Source: CAZWMK01 sp964635065
Lineage (GTDB): Bacteria; Pseudomonadota; Alphaproteobacteria; Sphingomonadales; Sphingomonadaceae
DNA length: 22,426 nt
Direction: 5' to 3'
Assembly: GCA_964635065.1 (NCBI GenBank)
Contig: CAZWMK010000028.1
Location: forward strand, 1-22,426
Within the stretch, counting starts at the first letter, position 1. Each line of letters starts with the position of its first letter. The notes under the pieces were generated by a model that saw only the letters and a program-made list of their open reading frames with translations, was not told where the DNA came from and did not search any database. A program made the position numbers and the translations under genes. Positions 1 through 7,423 of this stretch are shown one piece after another.

Positions 1-777
1 CAGCGGATCTTCGGCGTTCATCACCGCAGGCGCGCACTGATCGTCCTGCAATGGTTCAAGCATGTGCCACCACTGGTCGCGCCCGGCGGTCATGGGCACA
101 TCAGCGCCGGTATGACGCACAACCAGCACACGCCTGCCCCCCGGACAGTCGCGCAGGGCTTCATCGACAGCGGCCTTCAGTGCGATAGTGCGCCCGCCGC
201 GCCGGCCTTCGTCGGCGGTGATGACAAAATGACTGTCGGCGTCCTGAATGCGTCCGGCGATGGCTTCGGGTGAAAAACCGGCGAAAATAACGGAATGAAT
301 GGCACCGATGCGCGCGCAGGCCAGCATGGCGACCGACGCTTCGATGATCATCGGCATGTAGATGGTGACACGGTCGCCCTTGTTGACACCCATGAACCTG
401 AGCGCGTTGGCAAAGCGGCAGACCTTGGCGTGCAATTCGCCATAGGTGATCATCTGCGACGGGGTTTCCGGGTCGTCGGCTTCCCAGATCAGCGCGGGCT
501 GGTTGCGCCGCGCAGGCAGATGGCGGTCAAGGCACTGGACGCTGACATTGAGCTGACCGTCCTCGAACCATTTGATATCGACTGGATCCCACGACCAATT
601 GCCCATGCGGGTCGGCGTCCTGATCCAGTCGAGGCGCCCGACCTGTTCGCGCCAGAAACCATCGCTGTCCGTCATCGAACGGGCATAAAGGGCGCGATAG
701 TCTTCGGCCGTGACGCGGGTGCCGATCTTTGCGGCTTCCGGCACGGCGATACGCAGGTCATGCGCTTGGTCGGTCAC
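1..777 (-). CDS. acs: Acetyl-CoA synthetase, N-terminal part (cut by window edge)
   Basis: AMP-forming acetate:CoA ligase, which makes acetyl-CoA from acetate, ATP and CoA in the cytoplasm. The visible 259 codons begin at a GTG (775-777) and read VTDQAHDLRIAVPEA. They contain the ACAS N-terminal region (WFEDGQLNVSVQCLDRHL), the start of the AMP-binding domain (YGELHAKVCRFANAL, then GDRVTIYMPMIIEASVAMLA) and end at MNAEDPL, just before the family's phosphate-binding loop, which lies outside the window. The usual family length is about 650 residues, so roughly 40 percent is present. The start is supported by a GGGGAG ribosome binding site six bases upstream. The WWHMLE and MNAEDPL segments fit Acs better than propionyl-CoA synthetase, the main alternative. 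It lies downstream of the CsgG-like gene, with a candidate promoter of its own. Confidence 0.93.
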   Translation of the reverse strand, partial: MTDQAHDLRIAVPEAAKIGTRVTAEDYRALYARSMTDSDGFWREQVGRLDWIRTPTRMGNWSWDPVDIKWFEDGQLNVSVQCLDRHLPARRNQPALIWEADDPETPSQMITYGELHAKVCRFANALRFMGVNKGDRVTIYMPMIIEASVAMLACARIGAIHSVIFAGFSPEAIAGRIQDADSHFVITADEGRRGGRTIALKAAVDEALRDCPGGRRVLVVRHTGADVPMTAGRDQWWHMLEPLQDDQCAPAVMNAEDPL

Positions 778-810
778 TGATTACTCCCCGTCGGACAAAT
801 GATGAAAGGC

Positions 811-838
811 AGACTAGCCCGATGGTCCGAAGGGTCAA
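811..838 (-). promoter_or_regulatory. Candidate sigma-70-type promoter for acs
   Basis: On the minus strand TTGACC (833-838) and TAGTCT (811-816) are separated by 16 bases. This would put the transcription start about 25-30 bases before the GTG start of acs, leaving room for the GGGGAG ribosome binding site. The -35 element is good, the -10 element only fair. Motif match only. Confidence 0.4.
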
Positions 839-844
839 TGACTT

Positions 845-866
845 GCGGCGGCAAAAGCGCCGCCGC
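845..866 (-). terminator. GC-rich hairpin between CsgG-like gene and acs
   Basis: A perfect 8-bp inverted repeat (GCGGCGGC / GCCGCCGC) with a 6-base loop lies 16 bases after the stop codon of the CsgG-like gene. There is no T tract after it in the direction of transcription, so it is not a classical intrinsic terminator. It could be an mRNA 3'-stabilising hairpin or a weak or Rho-assisted terminator that separates the gene from acs. Confidence 0.4.
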
Positions 867-881
867 CCGCCAAAATAAGGG

Positions 882-1658
882 TTACTGCGCCTGCGGTGCA
901 GCCGCGCTGGCGTCGGCAGGCAGGCCACCCAGATCGCGCACGAGGTTGGTGTAGGCATCGAGATAGGCCAGCACGATGACCTGACCGATTTCGGTGTTCT
1001 GGTAACCAGTGGCGCCGACCCCGCCAAAACCGCCCCACAAGCCGCCTGCGGCCGCACCGCCACCCCAGCCGAGGTCCGTCTTCTTGGCGAAGCCTTCGAC
1101 GAGGCGTTCCTGTTCGGTGGTGCGCGCGTTGACCAGGGTCAGCGTGACATTCGCCTCTTTTTTCTTGAGGCTGATGCCGCCGGCGATCAGGCCGAGCGTG
1201 CGCCCGCCGAGCATGCCGCCGAGCATGCCGCCGAAACCGTTGCCGCCCGAATTGGCATTCTTGCCGATGAGATCAGGCACGATGAAATAGTCGGCCGCCT
1301 TCACCTGCTTGCGGCCAATGTTGGAATTTTCCTGCAATTCGCCCGAATCCGCCAGCGCCCGCTCGACGGCGCGGCTGGCGAGACCCTTGCCGCGATCGAC
1401 CAGGCCAAAGCAGCCCGATTTCATGACGAACAGCTTGATGATGGCCTCGGGGCTGCCGAGCTCCAGCTCGCGCCACCACTGGTTGTCGGGCTCGACAACT
1501 GCGACCGTACCGAGTCTTTTGGTGCAGGTCGGAATTTCGGCCGTTTTCTTGGCCTGCTCTTTGCGTCCCGAAGACTGGGCCAGGGACGGCGCGGCGCTCA
1601 GGCCAAGGCCGGCAATGATGGTCGCCGACAGGGCGGCGCGAACAGCGGTTTTCAGCAT
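882..1658 (-). CDS. CsgG-family secreted protein without lipobox
   Basis: 258 residues. A signal peptide is clear (residues 1 to about 27, ending SLA before QSS), so export to the periplasm is expected. The body resembles the CsgG/HfaB family, whose curli member forms the outer-membrane secretion pore: a conserved core around residues 49-90 (LGTVAVVEPDNQWW, then GCFGLVDRGKGL) and AADYFIVPDLIGK at about 121-133. Unlike curli CsgG it has no cysteine at the signal-peptide end and so is not an obvious lipoprotein. It carries a glycine/methionine-rich stretch (GGMLGGMLGG, residues 143-152) and a second glycine-rich segment near residue 205. A GAGGGG ribosome binding site lies upstream of the ATG. 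No csgA, B, E or F genes are nearby, so a curli role is not supported. The exact function is unknown; the fold assignment is moderately sure. Confidence 0.75.
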   Translation of the reverse strand: MLKTAVRAALSATIIAGLGLSAAPSLAQSSGRKEQAKKTAEIPTCTKRLGTVAVVEPDNQWWRELELGSPEAIIKLFVMKSGCFGLVDRGKGLASRAVERALADSGELQENSNIGRKQVKAADYFIVPDLIGKNANSGGNGFGGMLGGMLGGRTLGLIAGGISLKKKEANVTLTLVNARTTEQERLVEGFAKKTDLGWGGGAAAGGLWGGFGGVGATGYQNTEIGQVIVLAYLDAYTNLVRDLGGLPADASAAAPQAQ

Positions 1659-1747
1659 GATGTCATTTCCCCTCAGAATGAACGACTCGCAACAATGTGT
1701 CGCAAGACATGCCGTGAAACAATCACTGTTCGGTTAAGGGGTCAGGA

Positions 1748-2653
1748 TCAGTCCGCGCGCACCAGCGTCCCTGCGCCCTGCCGGGTGAAGATTTCCAGGA
1801 GCATGCCATGCGGCACGCGACCATCGATGATGACCGCCGCATCGACGCCGCCGTTGACGGCGAGCAGGCAGGTTTCGAGTTTGGGGATCATCCCGCCGGT
1901 GATCGTGCCATCTGCGATCAGCCCCTCGATCTTCGTGGGCGTGAGATCGGTCAGCAGACGCTTTTCCTTGTCGAGCACGCCCGGAACGTCAGTCAGGAGC
2001 ATGAGGCGCGCAGCACCCACGGCAGCCGCAATCGCGCCGGCCATGGTATCGGCGTTGATGTTGTAGGTGTGGCCGTCGTCACCGACGCCGATGGGAGCAA
2101 TGACCGGAATGACGTTCGATGCCGTCATGACATCAAGGATGCGGCGGTCGATCTTCTCCGGTTCACCGACGAAGCCGAGATCGACGACGCGTTCGATGTT
2201 GCTGTCGGGATCGCGCGTCGTGCGTTCAACCTTGCGCGCGGTCACGAGATGCGCGTCCTTGCCCGAAATGCCGACGGCGGTACCGCCCGCGCGGTTGATC
2301 CACGCCGCGATTTCCTTGTTGATCGCGCCGGCTAGCACCATTTCCGCGATTTCAGCCGTGGCGGCGTCGGTGACGCGCAGGCCGTCGACGAACTCCGACT
2401 GGATGTTCAGGCGTTTCAGCATGCTGCCGATCTGCGGCCCGCCGCCGTGCACGACGATCGGGTTGATGCCGATGGTTTTCAAGAGCACGATGTCTTCGGC
2501 GAAATCCTGCGCGCGTTCGGGATCACCCATCGCGTGGCCGCCATATTTCACGACGAACGTCTTGCCGGCATAGGTGCGCAGATAAGGCAACGCTTCGACG
2601 AGCGTTTCCGCCTTGGCGAGCATGGCGGGGTGCGGGGCGTAATCAGCGGTCAA
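1748..2653 (-). CDS. argB: Acetylglutamate kinase
   Basis: Phosphorylates N-acetylglutamate, the second step of arginine synthesis, in the cytoplasm. 301 residues, normal length. The amino acid kinase motifs are clear: VVKYGGHAMGD (residues 34-44, phosphate-binding lysine K36), VVHGGGPQIG (67-76) and GLRVTDA (91-97, substrate-binding arginine). The start is taken as TTG (2651-2653), which overlaps the stop of the upstream MFS gene as TTGA; an in-frame ATG ten codons later (2621-2623) is the alternative. It is the last gene of the etfBA-dehydrogenase-MFS-argB run and the only arg gene in the window. Confidence 0.96.
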   Translation of the reverse strand: MTADYAPHPAMLAKAETLVEALPYLRTYAGKTFVVKYGGHAMGDPERAQDFAEDIVLLKTIGINPIVVHGGGPQIGSMLKRLNIQSEFVDGLRVTDAATAEIAEMVLAGAINKEIAAWINRAGGTAVGISGKDAHLVTARKVERTTRDPDSNIERVVDLGFVGEPEKIDRRILDVMTASNVIPVIAPIGVGDDGHTYNINADTMAGAIAAAVGAARLMLLTDVPGVLDKEKRLLTDLTPTKIEGLIADGTITGGMIPKLETCLLAVNGGVDAAVIIDGRVPHGMLLEIFTRQGAGTLVRAD

Positions 2654-3873
2654 CGGCGCGCTCCATCATCGGATGTTTCGGGGGCTATAGCGGCGAATGG
2701 CTGGCCATGCCAATGCCGAACGAAGATGAGAAGTCCAAAGGTGGCCACGGCTCCACACAGGCTGCCCGCAAGATAACCCAATCCGCCCCACTTGTCATAG
2801 GCAGGACCAAGCAGCGCCGTGACGACGCCAATGCCCAGACCGTTCACGATGGCGGCATAAACGCCCATCACTGTCGTCGATACCTGCGATGGGATGGCCT
2901 GGCGCAGCACGATCATCGCCCCCATGTGCATGGCGGCATAGGTCAGCGCATGCAGTGTCTGCAACGCGAACAGCAGGGGTAGCGGCGGGTCGAAGGCCGT
3001 GGCTGTCCAGCGCACGACCGTCCCCGCACAGGCCGCCAGTAGCAGCCCACGCGCCCATTGCGGCCCCGCCTTGCCGCCAGCCCACGCCAGAAGGGCAATT
3101 TCCGCAAGAACGCCCCAGGCCCACAGCAGGCCAATGACGGTGCCGCTATGGCCGAGATTCTCGCTCCAGTGTTTCGAGGCAAAGGCATAATAATAGGCAT
3201 GGCCTGCGTTGATCAGCGTGAGGACAAAGACGAACAGCCACAGCAGTGGCTGGCGCGCGAGCTGCGCCAGAAGCGCGCCGCGCCCATGCCCGGACACATC
3301 AGCGTTGCTTCCGATTGCCTGCCGCGCCGGCGTATCGGCGGGCAAAAGACAGAGCATGGCGAGCATGAAGCCAAGCCCCAGAAGCTGCGCCCAGATGACC
3401 GAATCGATTCCCAGCCTGTCGATCAGCGATCCGCCGGCCAGATTGGCGAGGATAAAGCCGATCGACCCCCACAGCCGGGCGCGACCGTAATTGACCCCGC
3501 CGGTTGCCAGGGTCAGCGCATCGGCAATCGGTACGACCGGACCGATGAACAGGCTGCCGACGATGGTGGCCGTCATGATCGCAAGGGGAGAATCGAGCAA
3601 GGCAAAGGACAAGGTCGCGCACGTCGTGATGCTGCTTGCCAGGATCAGGAGCCGGCGACGGCCCACGTTATCAGCCACATAGGCCATGACGGGCTGCGCC
3701 ACTGTCTTGGCGAAGAGCGCGGCCGATAGCAAAAGCGCAATGGCGGCGGCATCGAAGCGGCGGTCGCTCAGCCAGAGCGCCCAGTAGGGCAGGTTGATGC
3801 CGTAGTAGAAGAAGAAACCGAAATAAACCGCGGCGATGCGGGCCGTGGGCGAGACAATCGCGCCAGCCAGCAT
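2650..3873 (-). CDS. Major facilitator superfamily transporter (HcaT/nucleoside-permease-like)
   Basis: 407 residues, strongly hydrophobic, with about twelve membrane segments: an inner-membrane secondary transporter. It begins with YFGFFFYYGINLPYWALWL, typical of the MFS_1_like/phenylpropionate permease branch. The cytoplasmic loop motif AYVADNVGRRR (about residues 64-74) matches MFS motif A. The substrate cannot be read from sequence. It starts 14 bases after the 3-hydroxybutyryl-CoA dehydrogenase stop, with no strong ribosome binding site, and its TGA overlaps the TTG start of argB, so translation is probably coupled on both sides. Its position behind acyl-CoA genes would fit uptake of an organic acid, but that is inference. 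Confidence 0.85.
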   Translation of the reverse strand: MLAGAIVSPTARIAAVYFGFFFYYGINLPYWALWLSDRRFDAAAIALLLSAALFAKTVAQPVMAYVADNVGRRRLLILASSITTCATLSFALLDSPLAIMTATIVGSLFIGPVVPIADALTLATGGVNYGRARLWGSIGFILANLAGGSLIDRLGIDSVIWAQLLGLGFMLAMLCLLPADTPARQAIGSNADVSGHGRGALLAQLARQPLLWLFVFVLTLINAGHAYYYAFASKHWSENLGHSGTVIGLLWAWGVLAEIALLAWAGGKAGPQWARGLLLAACAGTVVRWTATAFDPPLPLLFALQTLHALTYAAMHMGAMIVLRQAIPSQVSTTVMGVYAAIVNGLGIGVVTALLGPAYDKWGGLGYLAGSLCGAVATFGLLIFVRHWHGQPFAAIAPETSDDGARR

Positions 3874-3887
3874 CGCCGCAGAGAGAC

Positions 3888-4757
3888 TTAGCGAGTCGGG
3901 ACGGGCGTATCGCCCGAATAGTCGTAGAAACCCCGACCGTTCTTGCGGCCATACCAGCCAGCTTCGACATATTTGATGAGGAGCGGCGCCGGGCGATATT
4001 TCGGATCGCCGAACCCTTCATGCATCACGCGCATCACTGATAGCAGCGTATCGAGGCCAACGAAGTCCGACAGCGTCAGCGGACCCATCGGGTGATTGGC
4101 GCCGAGCTTCATGCCATTGTCGATATCGACGACCGAACCCACGCCTTCGCCCAGCGCGAAAATGGCTTCGTTCAGCATCGGGCAGAGGATGCGGTTGACG
4201 ATGAAGGTCGGCGAATCGCCGGCTTCGATCGCGGTCTTGCCGATGCGCTTCGAGAATTCATGCACGGCGGCCTTGGTTTCGGTCGAGGTCGGCAGGCCCG
4301 GAATGATTTCCAAGAGCTTCATCACCGGCACCGGGTTGAAGAAGTGCAGGCCGACGAAACGGTCGGGGCGGTCGGTCGAGGCAGCCAGGCGCGTGATCGA
4401 GATCGACGAGGTGTTCGTCGCCAGGATGCACTCGCGCTTCAGCTTCGGGCAAAGATCCTGGAAGATCTTCGTCTTGATCGCCTCATTCTCGGTCGCGGCT
4501 TCGATCACGAGATCGGCATTGGCGAAATCGCCGGTGTCGGTCGTAAGCTTGATGCGGCCAAGGATCGCCTGCATCGTCGCTTCGTCGATCGTGCCCTTGG
4601 CCACCGCGCGACCCAGATTCTTTTCGATGGTCTTCTTGCCGGCTTCGGCGCGGTCCATCGAGATTTCCGACAGCACGACGTCATAGCCCGCCTGTGCCGC
4701 GACATGGGCGATACCGTTGCCCATCAGGCCGGCGCCAATCACACCAATGGTCTGCAT
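3888..4757 (-). CDS. 3-hydroxybutyryl-CoA dehydrogenase
   Basis: NAD(P)-dependent oxidation of 3-hydroxybutyryl-CoA to acetoacetyl-CoA (or the reverse reduction), in fatty acid, butanoate or PHB metabolism. 289 residues, typical for the single-domain-pair enzyme. The Rossmann motif GAGLMG is at residues 8-13. The central segment IEAATENEAIKTKIF and the HFFNPVPVMKLLEIIPG region hold the catalytic histidine, and the C-terminal helical domain includes MGPLTLSDFVGLDT. The start MQTIGVIGAG is chosen over an upstream in-frame start because an AGGAG site lies seven bases before it. It follows etfA by 74 bases that contain a strong hairpin. The neighbouring ETF genes suggest a shared role in acyl-CoA oxidation. 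Confidence 0.95.
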   Translation of the reverse strand: MQTIGVIGAGLMGNGIAHVAAQAGYDVVLSEISMDRAEAGKKTIEKNLGRAVAKGTIDEATMQAILGRIKLTTDTGDFANADLVIEAATENEAIKTKIFQDLCPKLKRECILATNTSSISITRLAASTDRPDRFVGLHFFNPVPVMKLLEIIPGLPTSTETKAAVHEFSKRIGKTAIEAGDSPTFIVNRILCPMLNEAIFALGEGVGSVVDIDNGMKLGANHPMGPLTLSDFVGLDTLLSVMRVMHEGFGDPKYRPAPLLIKYVEAGWYGRKNGRGFYDYSGDTPVPTR

Positions 4758-4777
4758 GTTTCGTCTCCTGAAAGCGA

Positions 4778-4808
4778 ACACCCCGGCGCGCAAAAGCTGC
4801 CGGGGTGT
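4778..4808 (-). terminator. Perfect 10-bp hairpin between etfA and the dehydrogenase gene
   Basis: ACACCCCGGC and GCCGGGGTGT form a perfect 10-bp stem around an 11-base loop. In transcription order it lies 23 bases after the etfA stop and ends about 10 bases before the AGGAG site of the dehydrogenase gene. Only short T runs follow (TTCGCTTTC), so full termination is uncertain. It may be a partial terminator or an intercistronic stabiliser that adjusts the ratio of ETF to dehydrogenase. Confidence 0.55.
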
Positions 4809-4831
4809 CGGGATTGCAAATCAGATCAAGC

Positions 4832-5761
4832 TCAGAGCTTGCTCGTCATTTCCGGCACGATCTGGAACAGGTCGCCCACCAGGCCGTAGTCGGCAACCTG
4901 GAAGATCGGCGCTTCCTCGTCCTTGTTGATCGCGACGATGATCTTGCTGTCCTTCATCCCGGCGAGATGCTGGATCGCGCCCGAGATGCCGGCAGCAATG
5001 TAGAGTTCCGGTGCAACGATCTTGCCGGTCTGGCCGACCTGATAGTCGTTCGGCATATAGCCCGCGTCGACAGCGGCGCGGCTGGCGCCGACAGCGGCGC
5101 CGAGCTTGTCGGCGAGCGGTTCGATCACGGTCTTGAAGCCGTCAGCCGAACCGAGCGCGCGACCGCCCGAAACGATGATCTTGGCCGCCGTCAGTTCCGG
5201 ACGGGCCGACACGGTCAGCTCCGCGGAAACGAAGCTGGTGAGGCCAGTGTCGCCCGCACCCGAAACGGCTTCGACCGGAGCCGACCCACCGGTTGCGGCC
5301 TTGGCGAAGGCCGTGCCGCGCACGGTGATGACCTTCTTGGCGTCAGCCGACTTCACGGTCGCAACAGCCTGACCGCCATAAATCGGGCGCTCGAAGGTGC
5401 TGGCGTCGATGACGGCGGTGATGTCGCTGAGCTGCGCGACATCGAGCTTTGCAGCGACGCGCGGCGCGATGTTCTTGCCGCGCGTGGTCGCGGGCGCGAC
5501 GAACGCATCGTAACCGGCCATCAGGCCTTCGACGAGCGGCGCGACATTTTCGGCCAGCGCATGTTCATAGGCTGCATCGTCCGCGAGCAGCACCTTGGCG
5601 ACGCCTGCCACCTTGGCGGCGGCATCGGCGACGGCCTGTGCGCCCTTGCCGGCGACGAGGACGTGGACATCGCCACCAAGCTGGCTGGCCGCGGTGATGG
5701 CCGACAGGGTGGCATCCTTCAGTTCGATATTGTCGTGTTCAGCGAGGACCAGAATGCTCAT
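4832..5761 (-). CDS. etfA: Electron transfer flavoprotein alpha subunit
   Basis: FAD-carrying subunit of the ETF heterodimer, which takes electrons from acyl-CoA dehydrogenases and passes them to ETF-ubiquinone oxidoreductase. 309 residues, normal length. The N-terminal ETF domain opens with MSILVLAEHDN. The C-terminal FAD domain shows SGGRALGS (198-205) and the ETF-alpha signature YIAAGISGAIQHLAGMK (254-270) followed by IVAINKDEEAPIF. The start ATG overlaps the etfB stop as ATGA, consistent with coupled synthesis of the two subunits. Confidence 0.98.
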   Translation of the reverse strand: MSILVLAEHDNIELKDATLSAITAASQLGGDVHVLVAGKGAQAVADAAAKVAGVAKVLLADDAAYEHALAENVAPLVEGLMAGYDAFVAPATTRGKNIAPRVAAKLDVAQLSDITAVIDASTFERPIYGGQAVATVKSADAKKVITVRGTAFAKAATGGSAPVEAVSGAGDTGLTSFVSAELTVSARPELTAAKIIVSGGRALGSADGFKTVIEPLADKLGAAVGASRAAVDAGYMPNDYQVGQTGKIVAPELYIAAGISGAIQHLAGMKDSKIIVAINKDEEAPIFQVADYGLVGDLFQIVPEMTSKL

Positions 5762-6492
5762 GCGATCACTCCCGTTTCCTTGAGCTTGCCGATCAGTTCA
5801 TCGACGCTCGCAACCTTGATGCCAGCCTGACGCTTCGGCGGTTCCGACACCTTGAGGGTCGTCAGACGCGGCGCCGGATCGACGCCGAAATCGGCCGGGG
5901 TCTTGTTGGCGATCGGCTTCGACTTGGCCTTCATGATGTTCGGCAGCGACGCATGGCGCAGGTCGGTGGTGACGATCGCCGGGGTCTTGAGCTTCAGCGT
6001 TTCCAGACCGCCATCGACTTCGCGTGCGACCGTGGCTTCGCCATCGCCGAGTTCGACCGACGAAGCGAAGGTCGCCTGCGACCAGCCCAGGAGGGCCGCC
6101 AGCATCTGGCCGGTCTGGTTCGAATCGTCGTCAATCGCCTGCTTGCCGAGGATCACGAGACCCGGCTGTTCTTCTTCGGCGATCTTCGCGAGAATCTTGG
6201 CGACAGCGAGCGGTTCGACCGCCACGTCGGTGGTCACCAGAATGCCGCGATCAGCGCCCATGGCAAGCGCGGTGCGGATGGTTTCCTGGCTCTGCTGCAC
6301 GCCGATCGACACGATGACGATTTCTGTCACCTTGCCCTTTTCCTTCAGGCGCACGGCTTCTTCGACGGCGATTTCGTCGAAGGGATTCATACTCATCTTG
6401 ACGTTGGCAAGATCGACGCCGGTGCCATCGGCCTTGACGCGAACCTTGACGTTGTAATCGACGACCCGCTTGACGGGCACGAGTACTTTCAT
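5758..6492 (-). CDS. etfB: Electron transfer flavoprotein beta subunit
   Basis: AMP-binding partner of EtfA; holds the loop that recognises acyl-CoA dehydrogenases. 244 residues, normal length. It begins MKVLVPVKRVVDYNVKVRV and has the typical NPFDEIAVEEAVRLKE (residues 37-52), AMGADRGILV and LGKQAIDDDSNQTGQM segments, then the beta-subunit signature region VAREVDGGLETLKLKTPAIVT. The ATG has an AAGGA site upstream. It is the first gene of the etfBA run, with a 154-base leader region holding a candidate promoter and a palindrome. Confidence 0.98.
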   Translation of the reverse strand: MKVLVPVKRVVDYNVKVRVKADGTGVDLANVKMSMNPFDEIAVEEAVRLKEKGKVTEIVIVSIGVQQSQETIRTALAMGADRGILVTTDVAVEPLAVAKILAKIAEEEQPGLVILGKQAIDDDSNQTGQMLAALLGWSQATFASSVELGDGEATVAREVDGGLETLKLKTPAIVTTDLRHASLPNIMKAKSKPIANKTPADFGVDPAPRLTTLKVSEPPKRQAGIKVASVDELIGKLKETGVIA

Positions 6493-6513
6493 GGCGGCTA
6501 TCCTTTATCGTCT

Positions 6514-6527
6514 ACCGGAAATCCGGT
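6514..6527. promoter_or_regulatory. 14-base palindrome in the etfB leader
   Basis: ACCGGA-AA-TCCGGT is an inverted repeat with perfect 6-base arms, 22 bases upstream of the etfB start and just before its ribosome binding site. It could be an operator downstream of the promoter or a small RNA hairpin. I do not recognise it as a named regulator site. Confidence 0.35.
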
Positions 6528-6541
6528 CCTGTGCGCGTGCC

Positions 6542-6570
6542 GTTTGAAGGCAGAGACACGAAAAAGTCAA
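6542..6570 (-). promoter_or_regulatory. Candidate promoter for etfBA
   Basis: On the minus strand TTGACT (6565-6570) is followed after 17 bases by TCAAAC (6542-6547), a weak -10 element. The predicted transcript would begin about 40-50 bases before the etfB ATG and carry the ACCGGA palindrome. Motif match only. Confidence 0.35.
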
Positions 6571-6646
6571 CCTTATGGGCCTGCACAAATTGACAGGTGC
6601 GGCATTTTGCAGGGGGTGATGCGAGGGAGATGCGCGGCTTGTGCGC

Positions 6647-7213
6647 TCAGCGGTTGCCGCCCGGCACCCACAGGATGTCGCCCGCGCCTGCGGCATTCAC
6701 CGCGCGCGCCATCACGAACAGATGATCGGACAGGCGGTTGAGATAGGTGATGGTGAGCGGGTTGATCGCTTCTTCGGCTGCGGCTGCCACAGCCATGCGT
6801 TCGGCACGGCGGACCGTGCAGCGCGCAAGGTGCAGATAGGCCGCGCCTGCCGTGCCGCCCGGAAGGATGAAGGAGGTCAGCGGCGCAAGCGTTGCGTTCA
6901 TTGCATCGATTTCGGTTTCCAGCCGGTCGATCTGCGGCTGCGTGATGCGCAGCGACATGGCGGTCGGCGCGAAATCGTCGCCCGGCGTGGCAAGATCGGC
7001 GCCAAGGTCGAAAAGATCGTTCTGGATACGCGACAGCATCGCATCTTCAGTGCCCGAGAGGTGCAGGCGCGCCATGCCGATCACCGAATTGGCTTCATCG
7101 ACGGTGCCATAGGCCTCGACGCGCAATGCATATTTCGGCCGGCGCGAGCCATCGACGAGACCGGTTGTGCCATCGTCGCCGGTGCGCGTGTAGATCTTGT
7201 TGAGCTTGACCAA
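6647..7213 (-). CDS. PduO-type cob(I)alamin adenosyltransferase
   Basis: Transfers the adenosyl group of ATP to cob(I)alamin to make adenosylcobalamin. 188 residues, normal length. The family motifs are visible in order: an ATP-binding TRTGDDGTTGLVDGSRRPK near the N terminus (residues 9-27), VEAYGTVDEANS (32-43), and the active-site segment SFILPGGTAGAAYLHLARCTVRRAER. The start is a TTG (7211-7213) one base after the stop of the HIG1-type gene; an AAGGCGG ribosome binding site lies inside that gene's end. Its presence suggests that the cell uses a B12-dependent enzyme such as methylmalonyl-CoA mutase, but none is encoded here. Confidence 0.95.
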   Translation of the reverse strand: MVKLNKIYTRTGDDGTTGLVDGSRRPKYALRVEAYGTVDEANSVIGMARLHLSGTEDAMLSRIQNDLFDLGADLATPGDDFAPTAMSLRITQPQIDRLETEIDAMNATLAPLTSFILPGGTAGAAYLHLARCTVRRAERMAVAAAAEEAINPLTITYLNRLSDHLFVMARAVNAAGAGDILWVPGGNR

Positions 7214-7214
7214 A

Positions 7215-7418
7215 TCAGCCGCCTTTTTGCGTTGTCAGCAAAAGGATGATGATGAACAGTACGGTGACGGCCTGAAGCCCGACACGGAGGAACATCAGCT
7301 GGTTCGATTTGCGCCCGCCCACATCCTTGCCCGATGCCATGGTCAGGATGCCGCGCACCAGCACAAAGGCGGTTGCAAGCGCGCCCAGCACGATGAAGGT
7401 GATGATGAAGCCGTTCAT
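7215..7418 (-). CDS. Small twin-transmembrane HIG1-domain-like protein
   Basis: 67 residues with two predicted membrane helices (about 4-24 and 45-62) joined by a short basic loop with GGRKSNQLMFLRVGLQA, which matches the HIG1_N/twin-transmembrane family. In mitochondria related proteins stabilise respiratory complexes III and IV; the bacterial role is not established. It sits five bases after gluQ and one base before the cobalamin adenosyltransferase, so it is very probably cotranscribed with both. The inner membrane location is inferred from hydrophobicity. Confidence 0.85.
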   Translation of the reverse strand: MNGFIITFIVLGALATAFVLVRGILTMASGKDVGGRKSNQLMFLRVGLQAVTVLFIIILLLTTQKGG

Positions 7419-7423
7419 GCGAC

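Noticed and set aside
4092..4889. 265-codon open frame on the plus strand
   Set aside because: Antisense to the 3-hydroxybutyryl-CoA dehydrogenase gene; a composition shadow.
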